Position numbers and translations under genes: made by a program. Of a stretch of DNA of 64,000 nucleotides, positions 1 through 8,500 are shown one piece after another (position 1 is the first letter of the stretch; the number at the start of each line of letters is the position of its first letter). The stretch is taken from positions 124,001 to 188,000 of the forward strand of contig CBDFIW010000003.1 of the NCBI GenBank assembly GCA_965248255.1. The letters are read 5' to 3'. This stretch comes from JAKZVK01 sp965248255 (GTDB lineage: Bacteria > Acidobacteriota > Terriglobia > Bryobacterales > UBA6623). The notes under the pieces were generated by a model that saw only the letters and a program-made list of their open reading frames with translations, did not search any database and was not told the origin of the DNA.

Positions 1-1
1 G

Positions 2-922
2 GTCGTAGCGCTGCATTCCGGCTGTTACCTGCGGTCGCAATACAGCCATTACAACGATCTGAAAGATGCCACCGGCCGCAAAGCGGCTGAGCGCTTCGTC
101 GTAACCCTGACCCAACAGAACTTTATTGTCGAGACGCCCGTCGATGATATGGGGTTGCTTTCCAGAATCACAAACAAGACGATCTATCGCGCCCTGGGGG
201 CAGCCGATATCCGCCACCGGCGCTTGGCAAGCTGGCCCATCATGTGCCGCCGCTTGCTCTCCCTGGATTACGTGCTCGATCACCCCGATCTTCCCTGGCT
301 CCCCACCGAGGCGGAAAAGATGGCCTGCTTTGATGCGCTTGAGATTCCGCGCAGGGAGCTTCCCAGCCGGCTCTATCGAGGAGCTGTGGGGCAAGCGAGA
401 CGCTACTTCGCCAACAAGCACCCCATCGCCGTCAATTCTCACGCCAAGACCGCCCTGTTCGTCTATGTCGATTCCGACGAACAATCCCCGCAAGGCTTGC
501 GGAGCTGGCGAACAGAACACGCGGCGCTGTGGTCCCGCCTTTGCGGCCGGGGCTTTCGCCTGAGCATCGTTCACGCCAGCCGCAATCCAAGGCTTGCCAA
601 CAGCGTCCGAAGCGTTTTCGAGGGTTGGTCGAATACCTCTGGAGGATCGGCGAGCGGCGGCGAGATCGAGGCAGAGCGGCGGCGGGTCAGAGAGGCGCTG
701 GAGAAGCTCGATAAAGCCGTGCTCGACACCTACGGCGGTTTTAACGGAGCGTTGCGGCGGTCTGTGGAGCTGAAGAAGCGGCTGGAGAGAGGCGAAGATA
801 TTGCCGGCTACGAGGCGACCTACAGCGTCTGGCTCTCCCAGCGTATTCAACCGAGAAGCGCTTGGCGCAACGCCTTAGGAGACCGCTGGAGCGAAGCAGA
901 GGCGCAAGGAGACGAGCCATGA
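2..922 (+). CDS. Conserved mobile-element protein of unknown function, 5'-truncated by the window edge
   Basis: The frame is open from the first bases, so the true start lies upstream; the internal ATG at 149 is not a convincing start because residues before it (CYLRSQYSHY) match a second, broken copy of the gene at 4,990-5,478. The first 60 visible residues look like a winged-helix domain. The middle part (around YRALGAADIRHRR and LDYVLDHPDLPWL) is the best conserved between the two copies. The C-terminal third is charged and helical. The stop overlaps the next start by ATGA, so it is translationally coupled to the primase gene. A role in replication or mobilisation is an inference from position only; I do not recognise the family. 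Confidence 0.7.
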   Translation, partial: VVALHSGCYLRSQYSHYNDLKDATGRKAAERFVVTLTQQNFIVETPVDDMGLLSRITNKTIYRALGAADIRHRRLASWPIMCRRLLSLDYVLDHPDLPWLPTEAEKMACFDALEIPRRELPSRLYRGAVGQARRYFANKHPIAVNSHAKTALFVYVDSDEQSPQGLRSWRTEHAALWSRLCGRGFRLSIVHASRNPRLANSVRSVFEGWSNTSGGSASGGEIEAERRRVREALEKLDKAVLDTYGGFNGALRRSVELKKRLERGEDIAGYEATYSVWLSQRIQPRSAWRNALGDRWSEAEAQGDEP

Positions 923-1761
923 AACCGGAAGAATACATCGCGGACCTGTTCGATTCCGACGACCACATCGCTCTCGTTCTCGTGCCCCGCGATCAAGATG
1001 CGAAAACCCAGCAGCGTATCTGGGCCGCCGGCAAGGCCGCTTCCGAGAAGGTCCAACGCTGGCTGAGATATGAGAACGCCAGGGGCTCCGATATCTACGT
1101 GAGCATGAATCCCTTGCGGGCCGGGGCGCTGCGGCGGTCCAAAAAAGATATCGCTTCTGTTCGGCGGCTTTACCTCGATCTGGACAAGGAAGGGAGCGTC
1201 AAGCTCAACCACCTGCTCAGGGATTCTACTGGCGGCAGGATCATCCCCAGCCCGTCTTACATCATCAACACATCGAAGGATCGCTTTCAGGTGATCTGGA
1301 ACGTGAAGCCTGGAGCGTTTACGTCCCAGGAAGCCGAAGGACTCATGCGCGGACTGGCCGATGAGTATGGTGGAGATCGAGCGGCGACTGACGTTACACG
1401 GGTGTTGCGGCTGCCCGGTTTCAAGCATCGTGGGCGAAGTACATGGATCACCATGAGCGCTACCCGTCAGAAGGTGACCGAGAAGAAGGACTGGCCGCCA
1501 CGGCTGTTCCGCGAACCGAAACGCGAACCTGCGACGGCCACCAGAAAGTCGGCCTCCAAGCGGGGCTCGCTTCCAGCGGGCGGCGACAAGTCGCCTTCCG
1601 GGCAAGATTGGGCGCGGACCCGAGACGGACTGCGCCGAGGCGAGAACCCCGGCGCGATTGAACACGAGATCGAGAAGAAGCGCCAGGATAAACACAACCC
1701 CGCCGACTACGCCCGCAGAACCGTTCAACGCGCCGCCGATTCGCTGGCGTTGGAACGATGA
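919..1761 (+). CDS. RepB-like (archaeo-eukaryotic type) DNA primase
   Basis: The protein has 280 residues from the ATG at 919, chosen because it overlaps the previous stop as ATGA; a longer frame from 862 would run inside the upstream gene. It shows the layout of the RepB-type primase domain of plasmids and phages: a strand ending in the acidic motif YLDLDKEG (about residues 93-100), a PSPSYIINTS...FQVIWNV segment, and a DVTRVLRLPGFKHR segment. The acidic pair in LDLD would bind catalytic metal. The C-terminal 90 residues are basic and low in complexity. Family members make primers for plasmid or element DNA synthesis. It overlaps the next gene by ATGA, so three genes form one translationally coupled unit. 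Confidence 0.75.
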   Translation: MKPEEYIADLFDSDDHIALVLVPRDQDAKTQQRIWAAGKAASEKVQRWLRYENARGSDIYVSMNPLRAGALRRSKKDIASVRRLYLDLDKEGSVKLNHLLRDSTGGRIIPSPSYIINTSKDRFQVIWNVKPGAFTSQEAEGLMRGLADEYGGDRAATDVTRVLRLPGFKHRGRSTWITMSATRQKVTEKKDWPPRLFREPKREPATATRKSASKRGSLPAGGDKSPSGQDWARTRDGLRRGENPGAIEHEIEKKRQDKHNPADYARRTVQRAADSLALER

Positions 1762-3134
1762 AAACGACGCTGGCGCCCTTCGCCCTCGCTGTGATCCTGT
1801 TGGCGGAAGGCTGGGCCTCGCTAGGGACGGAGATTTTGGCGCTGCGGCGCATGGTTCCGTGGGCGGGCTCCTCAGTCGATGTTACCTCGGTGCTGCTCGC
1901 CGTCTACCTGGCGGCGCTGGCCGGAGGCTACCGGCGCGGGGGGCGGCTGGCGCGGCGCGGTGACCCCCGCCCGAGATTGGCCTCACGGCTGGCCGCCGCG
2001 GCCTTCTGGGCCGCCTTCTGGCTGACCGACCCCGGCGTCGGACTGGTCTTCTCCCTGCCCCTGCCGCCGCTGCTGCAGGCGGCCATCTACTCGATTCTGG
2101 GCATTGCGCCGATCGGCTGGTTGCTAGCCGAGTGTGTCTTGCTAGCCCATGCCTGCGCCCCTCGCCGCGACCCCTCCGAAACGGCCGGCCGAGTCTTCGC
2201 TCTCTCCACTGTCGGCAACGTGGCCGGCGCGTTGGGAGCGACCTTCCTGCTGATGCCCTCGTTGGGGCTAGCCGCCTCTGTCTTCGCTGTGGTCGCCGCG
2301 CTGGTGGCGGCCGCGCTAGTCGCCTCGCGCCGCGACGTGCCGGTCATGATGCTGCTCATCGCCTGCTGCTGGCCCGCGCTGGACCTGTGGGTCGAGGCCA
2401 CTGACTACGTTCGACGCAACGCCTACGCCGATTACCGCTTCGTGGAGCTCAACACCAGCCGCGTGCTGATGATCAACAACCAACTTGCTTCGCGACATAA
2501 TCCGCAAGATCGGGGATGGGACTACGCCGAGCTGCTGGAGCGCACCTTGTGCGGGGCGGGCGAGACTCGCACGCTGGTGCTGGGAGCCGCCGGCATGACG
2601 ATCGGAAGAGGGGCTCCCTGCAAACTGGACCTCACCTTCGTTGACCTTGATCCGGCGCAGCAATCCATTGCCACGCAATTCCTCGAAGTCCCGGAAGGAG
2701 CCGCCGGGAAATTCACCGCGCAGGATGCCCGCGCCTTCTTGCGCGGCGATCCCGGAGGCTGGAGCGCGATCGTTGTAGACGTATTTTCCAATCCGCGCAC
2801 GGTGCCTCGGCACCTGTTGAGCGTTGAGTTCTACCGCTTGGCTAGATCGAAGATTGCTGGCGGTGGTTCGCTCTACGTTAACCACACAACCTATCCCGGC
2901 GAAGAGCTGTTCTTCACGCGTGCCGAGCGCACCCTCCGCAGTGTCTTCGCAGACTGTTCGTCGCGGCCGGTGCATCTCGATCCGGGAACCGGCTGGCACG
3001 CAGAGGCTGCGGTAGCGCACAACCTGCTGTTTCGCTGCCGCAAGTCGGGGCTTGATACCGACAGGGCAGTGTATTCCGATGCAGTGCCCAGGGCCGACCT
3101 AGACCGCTCGCTGCGGTTGCATAGCGGGCCGTGA
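1758..3134 (+). CDS. Polytopic membrane protein with C-terminal spermidine-synthase-like domain
   Basis: The protein has 458 residues. The first 215 form about six to seven hydrophobic segments. The rest is a soluble Rossmann domain resembling spermidine synthase: a glycine-rich loop (LVLGAAGMTIGRG, about 272-284), the acidic strand end FVDLDP, the DARAFL motif, IVVDVFSN, and the P-x-HLLSVEFYRLA segment. This matches the 'fused membrane/spermidine synthase' group seen in many environmental bacteria; substrates are mostly unknown and aminopropyl transfer is not proven for them. The canonical GGGDGG loop is altered, so the catalytic activity is uncertain. It overlaps the primase gene by ATGA, which places a possible polyamine-modifying enzyme in the element's replication operon. 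Confidence 0.75.
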   Translation: MKTTLAPFALAVILLAEGWASLGTEILALRRMVPWAGSSVDVTSVLLAVYLAALAGGYRRGGRLARRGDPRPRLASRLAAAAFWAAFWLTDPGVGLVFSLPLPPLLQAAIYSILGIAPIGWLLAECVLLAHACAPRRDPSETAGRVFALSTVGNVAGALGATFLLMPSLGLAASVFAVVAALVAAALVASRRDVPVMMLLIACCWPALDLWVEATDYVRRNAYADYRFVELNTSRVLMINNQLASRHNPQDRGWDYAELLERTLCGAGETRTLVLGAAGMTIGRGAPCKLDLTFVDLDPAQQSIATQFLEVPEGAAGKFTAQDARAFLRGDPGGWSAIVVDVFSNPRTVPRHLLSVEFYRLARSKIAGGGSLYVNHTTYPGEELFFTRAERTLRSVFADCSSRPVHLDPGTGWHAEAAVAHNLLFRCRKSGLDTDRAVYSDAVPRADLDRSLRLHSGP

Positions 3135-3158
3135 TGATTTTGGAGCCAGTAATCCCAT

Positions 3159-3164
3159 AGGAGG
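3159..3164 (+). promoter_or_regulatory. Strong ribosome binding site
   Basis: A perfect AGGAGG lies seven bases before the ATG at 3172. It fixes the start of the small protein and separates it from the coupled genes upstream. Confidence 0.8.
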
Positions 3165-3171
3165 CACCACC

Positions 3172-3375
3172 ATGAAGCAGTCAATCACCTACGGCGAATA
3201 TGCCGGACCCGACGGCGAGCTGGTGACAGTTCCGGTCATCCCCCCGGACGCCACGCCCGAAGAGATCGAGGCGCTAGTGATGCAACAGGGCGCGGCGGCC
3301 ATGACCGACGAGCAGGCCGACGCTGTTGATGCCCTGCTCAGCGAGGGAGTCACGCGAAGAGGAGTCGCGAGGTAG
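3172..3375 (+). CDS. Small acidic hypothetical protein, 67 residues
   Basis: It starts at an ATG behind a perfect AGGAGG and ends three bases before the ArdC-like gene, so the two are probably co-transcribed. The product is small and acidic, with an N-terminal strand-rich part (MKQSITYGEYAGPDGELVTV) and a helical, Glu/Asp/Ala-rich second half ending in a basic tail. It has no membrane segment or signal peptide. I do not recognise a family. Its place directly before an antirestriction gene fits an accessory protein of the transfer leading region, but that is inference. Confidence 0.65.
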   Translation: MKQSITYGEYAGPDGELVTVPVIPPDATPEEIEALVMQQGAAAMTDEQADAVDALLSEGVTRRGVAR

Positions 3376-3378
3376 CTC

Positions 3379-4446
3379 ATGCCGCAAGAGAGCTGGAAGA
3401 AAGGCGGCGGCGCCAGACGGTTTGCCGAACGCGCCGCAGAGCGGATGATCGAGCAGCTCAACAAGGGTGTCGCTCCCTGGCAGAAGCAATGGGACAAACC
3501 AACGGGCGCGGAACTGCCGCCCTATAACCCGGTCACCGCAACACACTATCGAGGCCTCAACTCGATCGTGCTGCGCTCCGAGGCCCAAGAGCGCGGCTAT
3601 GCCGATCCCCGCTGGGTCACCTACCGCGGCGCACAGAAAATCGGAGCCCAGGTCCGCAAGGGCGAGCGCGGAACCACCGTCGAGTATTGGAAGTTCCCTC
3701 CCAAGGATGAAGGCAAGGACAAGAACGCCGAGGACGGCAAGGAGCAGCAGCAGCGCAACATCATCCATCGAACCTATACCATCTTCAATGCCGAGCAGGT
3801 CGATAAGATGCCGGCGCTGGAGCTGGAGCAACAGAAGCAACCGCAGCAATGGGAAGTCTGCGAACGCGCCGAACGCTTGCTCCGGGAATCGGGAGCCAAC
3901 ATCGAGCACCGGCGCGGCGACCGGGCCTTTTACCGGCCGTCCGAAGATAAGATCGTGCTGCCCGAACAGAAGCAATTCCACACGCCCGAAGCCTACTACT
4001 CCACAGCCGTTCACGAGCTGGGCCACTGGACCGGCCACGAGAGCCGCCTGGACCGCCAGACTTTGAGGAAGGGCTGCCAGGACGGGTTCGGCTCGCAGGA
4101 GTACGCCAAGGAAGAGCTGCGGGCGGAAATGACCTCGATGACCGTTAACGGAATGATGAAGCTGCCGCACGAGCCGGAGCGTCACGCGGCCTATGTCGGT
4201 TCTTGGATCAAGGCTCTACAGGACGACCCCAACCAACTACGCCACGCGGCCCGCGACGCCGGCCAGATGGCCCATTACATCCTGCAATACGACCAGCAGC
4301 AGGAACGCCAACCCGCAGAAGTAGCCCGAGAAGCGGGTACTACCGTCGAGGCCCCTGAGCGTCGAATCGCTGCTCAGAGGGAACCACAACAGGTTGAACA
4401 AACCCCGGAAGTGGAGCTGACCCGGGAACTGACTCTCAACAGGTGA
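3379..4446 (+). CDS. ardC: ArdC-family antirestriction protein (ssDNA-binding domain plus zincin)
   Basis: The protein has 355 residues. The N-terminal part (about 10-145) matches the ArdC N-terminal single-strand DNA-binding domain: IEQLNKGVAPWQKQW, YNPVTATHYRGLNSIVL, ADPRWVTYRGAQKIGAQVRKGERGT..., and RTYTIFNAEQVD near its end. The C-terminal domain is a zinc-metallopeptidase-like fold with HELGHWTGH; the HELGH core is at residues 212-216. A conserved downstream segment (EYAKEELRAEM) carries a likely third ligand. The last 50 residues are Gln/Glu-rich and disordered. Known ArdC proteins enter the recipient with the transferred strand and protect it from restriction. It sits beside the non-coding repeat region, as expected for a leading-region gene. 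Confidence 0.88.
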   Translation: MPQESWKKGGGARRFAERAAERMIEQLNKGVAPWQKQWDKPTGAELPPYNPVTATHYRGLNSIVLRSEAQERGYADPRWVTYRGAQKIGAQVRKGERGTTVEYWKFPPKDEGKDKNAEDGKEQQQRNIIHRTYTIFNAEQVDKMPALELEQQKQPQQWEVCERAERLLRESGANIEHRRGDRAFYRPSEDKIVLPEQKQFHTPEAYYSTAVHELGHWTGHESRLDRQTLRKGCQDGFGSQEYAKEELRAEMTSMTVNGMMKLPHEPERHAAYVGSWIKALQDDPNQLRHAARDAGQMAHYILQYDQQQERQPAEVAREAGTTVEAPERRIAAQREPQQVEQTPEVELTRELTLNR

Positions 4447-4581
4447 TTTTCCATGTCACACAACTCCTTTTGCAGTGTGACATCACAGTGTGACAGACCC
4501 AGTTTCCTCTATCTCGTTGTTTATCAAGCAGTTAGAGCGTTTCGGCCTATCGTGCTGTGCCGCAGGAAAGGGGTAGGGTGT

Positions 4582-4665
4582 GCGCGTAGCGACCCCCCTA
4601 AACCGTGCCCTGGTTCGGCACGGGTTCTCTTGCCGCTGGCCTTCGAACGGGGGGTCGCTACGCGC
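4582..4665. repeat. Perfect 17-bp inverted repeat enclosing a second hairpin
   Basis: The arm GCGCGTAGCGACCCCCC at 4582-4598 is repeated exactly in reverse complement at 4649-4665, with a 50-base spacer. Inside the spacer CCGTGCC (4603-4609) pairs with GGCACGG (4617-4623), giving a nested cruciform. It lies in the non-coding stretch between ArdC and the broken gene copy. Such structures are typical of origins (oriT or oriV) or large attenuators; which of these applies cannot be told from sequence alone. Confidence 0.7.
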
Positions 4666-4716
4666 ATCATCGATCCCTGCGGGAAGGCCGCCCCTACGGG
4701 CCGTTGGCCCATCTCA

Positions 4717-4767
4717 GCGCCCCTTGGGGCGCTTTTCTCTCCAAACCGGCCTCTACGGGCCGTTTTT
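4717..4767 (+). terminator. Two consecutive terminator-like hairpins
   Basis: The first stem pairs GCGCCCC with GGGGCGC (4717-4732) and is followed by TTTT; its loop is very small. The second pairs CGGCC (4747-4751) with GGCCG (4758-4762) and is followed by TTTTT. Together they could stop transcription coming from the ardC side. The sequence CTACGGGCCGTT occurs at both 4694 and 4754, so the two hairpins may be duplicated units of one repeat. Confidence 0.45.
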
Positions 4768-4846
4768 ATCGTTCTCAGTGCCGTTTGTAGTGTAGGTTTC
4801 TAGTGCCGGTTTCTAGTACCAGTTTTGCGGGGGGCTTGGCGGCAGC

Positions 4847-4993
4847 ATGAGCGGAGAGATCATTGCCATCGCCATGGTAGAACCGCTCTGGCATCGCATG
4901 AAATTCGGAAAGACGCATTCAATGTATGGGAAACCGCGAGTGCGGCCGCCTGAAAGGGAATCCATGCGGGCCTTTGCGGCTCAACACGATTAA
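4847..4993 (+). CDS. Possible 48-residue small protein
   Basis: An open frame runs from ATG at 4847 to TAA at 4991. A purine-rich GCGGGGGGC lies about 15 bases before the start, which is a poor spacing for a ribosome site. The product would begin MSGEIIAIAMVEPLWHRMKF and end in a charged tail. It overlaps the end of the broken gene copy on the other strand by four bases. There is no recognised family, so it may be chance. Confidence 0.25.
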   Translation: MSGEIIAIAMVEPLWHRMKFGKTHSMYGKPRVRPPERESMRAFAAQHD

Positions 4994-5478
4994 CGTGACA
5001 ATGCCGCATTGACGGCGATGGGCTGCTTGGGGGTGAAGTAGTGCTTGGCCAGGTCCGCGACGCCGTAGTAGATGCGGCAGGGCAGATCCTGCCGCGGAAC
5101 GTTCAGCGTATCGAAGCAAGCCAGCTTCTCGGCCTCGGTAGCCAGCCAGGGCAGCTCCGGGTGATCGAGCACGTAATCGAGCGACAGCAACCGCCGATAC
5201 AGGATCGGCCGGCTCACCCGGCGGCGGATTTCCGCAGCTCCCAAGGCGCGGTAGACCGCTTTGCTCGTCAGCCGGCACAACAGGCCCCAGCGGCCCGGCG
5301 TCGTGCTCGGCGGCGATCCGCCTCTCCATCAGGCTCCCGACAAAAAGCCGTCCGGCCTCTCGGGAGTGCCCGCCGTAGGCGCAGTACTGCGAGCGCAGGA
5401 AACAAGCGCCGCCTGGGCTGAGAGATCCAGCTCCCGCGCCAGCGTCTCCGCCCGCCCGGTGAGATGAGGGAACGTCAT
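4990..5478 (-). pseudogene. Broken second copy of the left-end mobile-element gene
   Basis: Three frames must be joined to read it. The first frame starts at the ATG at 5478 (MTFPHLTGRAETLARELDLS). After an indel near 5400 the second frame reads ACFLRSQYCAYGGHSREAGR. After another indel near 5288 the third reads CRLTSKAVYRALGAAEIRRR and LDYVLDHPELPWLATEAEKL. The last two blocks match the gene at 2-922 (CYLRSQYSHY..., ITNKTIYRALGAADIRHRR, LDYVLDHPDLPWLPTEAEKM). Similarity stops abruptly after PIAVN near 5008, where the intact copy continues. It is thus both frameshifted and truncated at its 3' end, and lies directly downstream of the defence cassette. Confidence 0.8.
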
Positions 5479-5599
5479 CGCTCCAATAAACCACACCCCC
5501 TCAATCGGGTTAACGTGCCACAGCAGCCTCGCGGGCCTAGCCGAGCAACAAGGCTGGGGTAGTCTCCATGTCATGGTGCGAGTCTCACCATGCCGTAGG

Positions 5600-8500
5600 C
5601 TAATCCAGCAGATTTAGCGCCGCCCGCCGATCAAGCTTCGAGCCGCTGAATTGACCCGAGAAATCCAGAATGCAGTCAAGGCAAGCTCGCTTGCATCGAC
5701 GATGATGGTCCTCGTCACCTTTTAGAATATGGCCGGCTTTCTGAAACCATTCTTTGCCTCTCTTGAAGATCTCCAAGCAATGCCCAGCGGCGCTCGAGCC
5801 AGCGTCGAAAACGATTAAGTCGAATCGTCCCTGAGACGCTGCCGGCTTTGCCCGCGCATCGATTTCCCTGCTATCCACTTCCAGAAGCCGTGCGCCTGCC
5901 ATCACGAGTGCCCGCCCCAAAGACACAGTCGCGCTCTCGGTGGTCTGAGCACCTTCTGAAAACTGGAACACGATTAAGTCGGTTCGCTCACGCGCCGCCA
6001 GCGTACGGTTCCTCAAGACGGGCGCTTCGGTTTTGTTCCAACAACACGGGTGTTCCTTGGGCGAAAAAACTGCCCCATGCGAGGCGAACCTGGGAGGAAG
6101 TCGCTCCCTCCCTTCGCCCTTGTGGCGTTCGCTCATGGCAAACCCGCAGCGCGTGCAAATAGCGAAACCAGCCCTGTCGGCGCCTTTGTTGTGCAGTAGC
6201 AGCTCCGATTCCTCGTAGTAGCTGGCGCGCAGACCGGGTACTTCTCCGAATGGTTCTTTCAGAAGCGGTTTTGTTCCTCCCAAAAAGGCTTCGGTCGGAT
6301 ACACCTCCGTCTCGCCCACGCGGTCAAGGCCGCCGCTGCGCTTAAGAGGCTCCCAGGCTGCTGTCACGTAACCGAACCGAGGGAAGAGCAAGAGATGGCG
6401 CGACTTAGGCTCTCCTTGGCATTCTGGACAAAGCGCCTCTTGGTCGTCGCTTCTGTAAGAGTGTCCGGCGGGACATTCGATCAAAAACTGCTCGCGGCCC
6501 AAGGCTTGATCACGTGTCGCCTCGGTCCAGTACTTCAGCAATCCCCTTGACGTAGCAGTCTTACCGCCCACTAAAACCTGGGCCCCTGGCACGTATTCAG
6601 CCAGGGCCAACAACGACGAGCGTTCTAGACGGAATCGCTCGTCACGTCGGGACTGGTCGGGGCGCTTCTGGTCGGGCTGCCGCACCTCGAGCCGTTGCAA
6701 GTTGATCGGGAAACCGTAGCGGGGCAGGACCCTCTGGTCGGCCAGCCATTCGATGACGGTCGTCTCACACAGCAGCTTGATCTGATACCTAATTGCGTTT
6801 GCTTCGTTGCGGGCGCGGCTGCTCTTGGTCGTCGGAGGCGCCGACTCGACTGCCTCCCAGGCCGCCTGAAGGCGCTCGACGTCTTTGCGCCAGGGCCGAA
6901 CGGCATTCTCAAAGGCCTCCGTCGCTTCGTCGAGAAGCTTCTTCCAGGCCTGATCATCCTGAGCCTCGCCCTCAAGAATCGTCCCGACAGTCAAGACGCG
7001 GGCTGTCCGGACGACCTCCTCCGACGACGGGTCGCTCGGTTCCCGCAACCACTCCATGAATCGCTTGTCGAGCGCCTCGCCGTCCAACTTCAGTCGGAGA
7101 GGCTTATGACACTCACCCGGCTCCCACCAGGGCGGCGGTCGCGAACAGCAGAAGCTACCCATCTGGGAGTACGCGTTCATGGCCCCGGTCCATTTGCCCT
7201 GAAGATCCTCGCGACGAAAGAACTCTCCAAGCAGCAAGGCGTGGAGATGCCGGCGAACAACCCGCTCCCGTTTGAGGTGCACCACGGGCCGACGCAACTT
7301 CTGCCCCAAGAAATCCCCGAAGCGCCCAAAAACTTCGCGGTCGAAAGGACGTGCGCGTGCGAACGTCGCGACAAGGGACGAGCCATCGGCACGGCGACCG
7401 GCGCGACCGGCCCGTTGTCGATGATTGGCGAGACTGGGAGGCGTGTTGCTCAGCAAGACTCCGTTTAGTCCGCCGATGTCGATGCCCAGTTCCATTGTGG
7501 TCGTCGACGAGAGAATGTTGCGGACGCCGGCTCGAAACAGCTCCTGAAGGCGGCGGTTGTCACGAGGGCCTAATTGGGCCGAGTGCTCTTCCGCCCACAA
7601 TCCCATGCGGAAGACAGGCTTACCCAGCTCTTCGTGCTCGCGACGCCAACGTGGATGCTCGTTCACTTTGTCCGCATCGATTCTTTCCAGCCCGCCACGG
7701 CAGCCTCTTAGCGGTGCCCAGCCGAGCACACTGCGCGGCCAGAGGGTCAGGCTGTCGGGGCACGAAAACGGGCGAACTAGCCGCCGAATGGAGAGCTGAT
7801 CCAGCTGGATCTTAACGGCTTTCTGCGTGAGCCCCTCTTGGTTGATCTGCAGCGTCGGTTCATGAGCGAGCCATGGGAGCTTGCCGTCCGAAGCCGCGCG
7901 AAACAGACTGTCAAAGGCGTCGCCAAGCAGGGATCTCCAGTCGGAGAGATGCGGAGCCGGGCAACCGGCCCGCTCCAATAGCTGAGCCGTGAACCAGAGC
8001 CGCAGTTGCCGCTCGCTCGCGCCGACAAAGCGGATGGAGTTCCAGCCCCGGCTATCTCGAGCCGCCCAACGATTCAGGAGGGGAGATTCGTCCTCCCACT
8101 TGTGTTTCGAGCGGACATCGTCCCCCTCCGACCAGCCAGCCGCGCCATCAAAGCGCAAGGTGTCCAGCAATGCCGCTAGATAGTCAGGCCAGCCCTCGTC
8201 GAGCGCCTCCCGAAGCTTGTGCGAAGGGGCAGTGCCAAGAAACTTGGCCGGAGGTCGAACACGATCCAAGCTCGGGTAGACCACTTCGACAACGCCGACA
8301 GATTCGAGTGAGAACTTGGTCGGCAAGCGTCGGTTCAGCTCTGTCGCCAGGAGCGCTTCCGCGTGCTTGGCAACCCTGATGTGGTTGTCTTTCAAGCCAG
8401 CCTGATTCCACTTGTCAGCCTGATGTGTCTCCCCCGACTCACGGTCGAAGATCTGATCGAGGTGGGGGTCTTTGCAAACAAGCCTCGCGAAATCGGAGAA

